From contig LGET01000080.1 of the NCBI GenBank assembly GCA_001507935.1, forward strand, positions 1-7,276: 7,276 bases of DNA, written 5' to 3'. The notes beneath the pieces were generated by a model, which did not search any database, was not told where the DNA came from, and was given only the letters and a program-made list of their open reading frames with translations. The position numbers and the translations under genes are program-made. Source of the stretch: Thermococcales archaeon 44_46 (lineage in GTDB: Archaea > Methanobacteriota_B > Thermococci > Thermococcales > Thermococcaceae). Positions 5,939-7,276 of this stretch are shown here, piece after piece. Each line of letters begins with the position of its first letter. The first letter of the stretch is position 1.

Positions 5939-6433
5939 TTAAAACTCCACCCTCTTTTTTACGATTTCTTCTGGCTTGATTATGCTTAGACCAGTCTTTT
6001 TGCCGAGAACTTCAATCCAGACGTACCAATCTGGATTTGTGAGGTCTACTTTAGCATTTAACTCCTCCTTTATTTTTGCTCCGAGCTCTATCTCTATCTC
6101 CTTCCCAGATGAAATCCAGTTGCCCCTTCTTTTGCATCTGACTGCAAAGCTGTCTCCCTCTTTGATGTATTCCTTTGCAAGCTGAAAAGCCTCCTCGAGA
6201 ATCTTCTCTTTTTTGCTCTCCACGAACTTTTCTATGGGAAGTACCTTGAATATAGCCTTCGTCTCAAATTCCCTGATTCTCTCAAGGGCTTCCTCTTTGC
6301 TTAAGGAAGTTCGAACTATCAGCACTCCTCTCCACTTTGTTCTCCTTACCCTTGCATCCCCAAGTGCCCATTCTAGTTCAAGGGCAGCATCTCCTTCTCT
6401 TCCACCCGGCACGGTTACAAGCAACGTTGCCAT
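5939..6433 (-). CDS. THUMP domain protein (Tan1/COG1818-like), RNA-binding
   Basis: The product is 164 residues. An N-terminal part (MATLLVTVPGGREGDAALEL) opens like archaeal Tan1-type proteins. A THUMP domain spans about 61-145, with FAVRCKRRGNW (96-106), a serine-containing turn, the EIELGAKIKEEL helix (114-125) and VDLTNPDWYVWIEV (129-142), which is the family's most typical strand pattern. THUMP domains bind the acceptor end of tRNA. No methyltransferase, PP-loop or other catalytic domain is attached, so the protein probably presents RNA to a separate enzyme. Eukaryotic Tan1 does this for the Nat10/Kre33 acetyltransferase that makes ac4C; that role here is inferred. The ATG at 6433 is chosen because GAGGTG (6440-6445) lies six bases upstream; the TTG at 6454 is too close to the TATA box. 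Confidence 0.82.
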   Translation of the reverse strand: MATLLVTVPGGREGDAALELEWALGDARVRRTKWRGVLIVRTSLSKEEALERIREFETKAIFKVLPIEKFVESKKEKILEEAFQLAKEYIKEGDSFAVRCKRRGNWISSGKEIEIELGAKIKEELNAKVDLTNPDWYVWIEVLGKKTGLSIIKPEEIVKKRVEF

Positions 6434-6439
6434 TTTCTT

Positions 6440-6445
6440 CACCTC
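6440..6445 (-). promoter_or_regulatory. Ribosome binding site GAGGTG deciding the THUMP gene start
   Basis: On the minus strand GAGGTG precedes the ATG at 6433 by six bases. A start at TTG 6454 would place this perfect site inside the coding sequence. Confidence 0.7.
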
Positions 6446-6455
6446 TATGGACAAA

Positions 6456-6465
6456 CTTATATATT
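6456..6465. promoter_or_regulatory. Nearly symmetrical TATA box between the divergent THUMP and ATPase genes
   Basis: CTTATATATT reads as a TATA box on both strands. For the plus-strand ATPase gene it predicts a start near 6486, 12 bases before its ATG. For the THUMP gene it would put the start almost at the ATG (6433), losing the GAGGTG site. A weaker box, AGTTTTAG at about 6472-6479 on the minus strand, would instead leave a leader that includes GAGGTG. Confidence 0.55.
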
Positions 6466-6497
6466 CCCCCGCCTAAAACTTAGACTTGGTGGGTAAA

Positions 6498-7276
6498 ATG
6501 GAAAGGCAGAGTACACTTAAAGTTTATTCCCCTCCCTCTTATGAAGTCTACGGTTTGGCAAAAAATCCTTTCGAACAGTTAGCAAGCGAGGGCATAGAGG
6601 ACGTGGAGAGCATACACGTTTATCAAGAGGTAGACATGCGTCTCTCGATGATAATTTCGGAGGTAGTTGGGAATAAAAGCTCAATAGCCTTCTCCCTGAT
6701 CGGCCCCCTTGGAATGGGGAAAACACAGAGGCTTAAAAGCATCTATAAAGCGATATCAGAACAAGGTGGGAAACCAATCTACATTAAAGTTGACACAAAT
6801 GACATTTTGAAGCTCACGAGAGATATGTTTAACGGTCTGAAGCCTCCAAAAACAAGAACCAACATCTTTTTTGAGAACCTCTCAAAGAAAATTGGCTTTG
6901 TAGATAGGCTCGAAAAAATGCTCTCCTCAACCAAAGAATATAAGTCCAGGGATATTGCAGAGATGCTTACAAAGGAGCTAAGCAAGTATCCATATTCCGC
7001 CCTCCTTCTTGACGAGCTGGAAAACATACAAACGGCAAGCGAGGAGGATAAGATTCTATTTTTTGAGATGCTCAGGCATTTTATGAGCAACATGCCTCCG
7101 GGATGCATCTTTGGCTTTGTATGCATACCGGAGACATATGAGGAGTACTCCAAAATCTTCCCGGCGTTCTTTATGAGGCTCCACTACGAGTTCAAGCTCA
7201 GACCCATGAGCTTGGAAGAGACATTTGAGCTTGTCAAGAAGAGGCTCAACAAGGTTAGAATAAGGGACACGGACGA
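6498..7276 (+). CDS. AAA+/Orc1-like P-loop ATPase, N-terminal part
   Basis: The gene starts at ATG 6498, three bases after GGTGGGT (6488-6494), and is cut by the right edge after 259 codons. Walker A is GPLGMGKT (69-76, Lys75). Walker B is ALLLDELE (168-175, Asp172 and Glu173). Before them is YGLAKNPFEQL (18-28), an opening often seen in ExeA-like and Orc1/Cdc6-like archaeal ATPases. After them, GCIFGFVCIPETYEEY resembles a sensor-1 strand, and RLHYEFKLRPMSLEETFELVKKRL looks like the link to the AAA+ lid. The protein is an ATP-driven switch or remodeller; its partner cannot be told here. It lacks visible similarity to the main Orc1/Cdc6 initiator beyond the P-loop core, so I would not call it a replication initiator. 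It is transcribed divergently from the THUMP gene. Confidence 0.8.
   Translation, partial: MERQSTLKVYSPPSYEVYGLAKNPFEQLASEGIEDVESIHVYQEVDMRLSMIISEVVGNKSSIAFSLIGPLGMGKTQRLKSIYKAISEQGGKPIYIKVDTNDILKLTRDMFNGLKPPKTRTNIFFENLSKKIGFVDRLEKMLSSTKEYKSRDIAEMLTKELSKYPYSALLLDELENIQTASEEDKILFFEMLRHFMSNMPPGCIFGFVCIPETYEEYSKIFPAFFMRLHYEFKLRPMSLEETFELVKKRLNKVRIRDTD

Noticed and set aside
6779..7153. Minus-strand 124-residue open frame
   Set aside because: It is opposite the ATPase coding region containing Walker B, has no binding site that I can see, and has a composition typical of a shadow frame.

Overview
The window comes from a hyperthermophilic archaeon of the Thermococcales (Pyrococcus/Thermococcus group). 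The acylphosphatase and CutA sequences closely resemble those of Pyrococcus horikoshii as I remember them. Genes carry GAGGTG-type ribosome binding sites close behind archaeal TATA boxes. A very GC-rich archaeal 7S (SRP) RNA sits in otherwise AT-rich DNA. I cannot name the species.

Left part (1-2471): a partial gene for an RNase H/RuvC-fold nuclease-like protein (DUF460/COG2433 type) leaves the left edge on the minus strand. Divergent from it is a 197-residue HTH-plus-ACT-domain predicted regulator. That gene converges on, and overlaps by its stop codon, a minus-strand acylphosphatase gene. The acylphosphatase gene is divergent from a tightly coupled pair, cutA and a DUF99 gene (related to endonuclease V; some members are called endonuclease dU).

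Middle (2472-4215): a strong TATA box drives the SRP RNA, about 320 nt, in which the closing helix, Alu-domain UGUAA, helix 6 and helix 8 GGAA loop can all be seen. It is followed by about 220 bases of AT-rich DNA with no gene. Then come two orphan genes. One is a secreted-type protein whose signal peptide and mature part lie in different frames, separated at a run of five G. The other is a small four-helix membrane protein. I recognise no family for either.

Right part (4216-7276): pyrD (class 1B dihydroorotate dehydrogenase catalytic subunit) is followed two bases later by queC (preQ0 synthase, for archaeosine in tRNA). A convergent minus-strand THUMP-domain (Tan1/COG1818-like) RNA-binding protein follows. 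Divergent from it is an AAA+/Orc1-like P-loop ATPase gene cut by the right edge.

Most of the window is housekeeping: nucleotide synthesis, tRNA modification, protein targeting, and possibly DNA repair or recombination. Compact divergent promoter pairs recur at about 551-599, 1529-1545 and 6456-6482. I see no CRISPR array, transposase, tRNA or clear new defence system. The most unusual item is the split, frame-shifted secreted-protein gene at 3167-3714.
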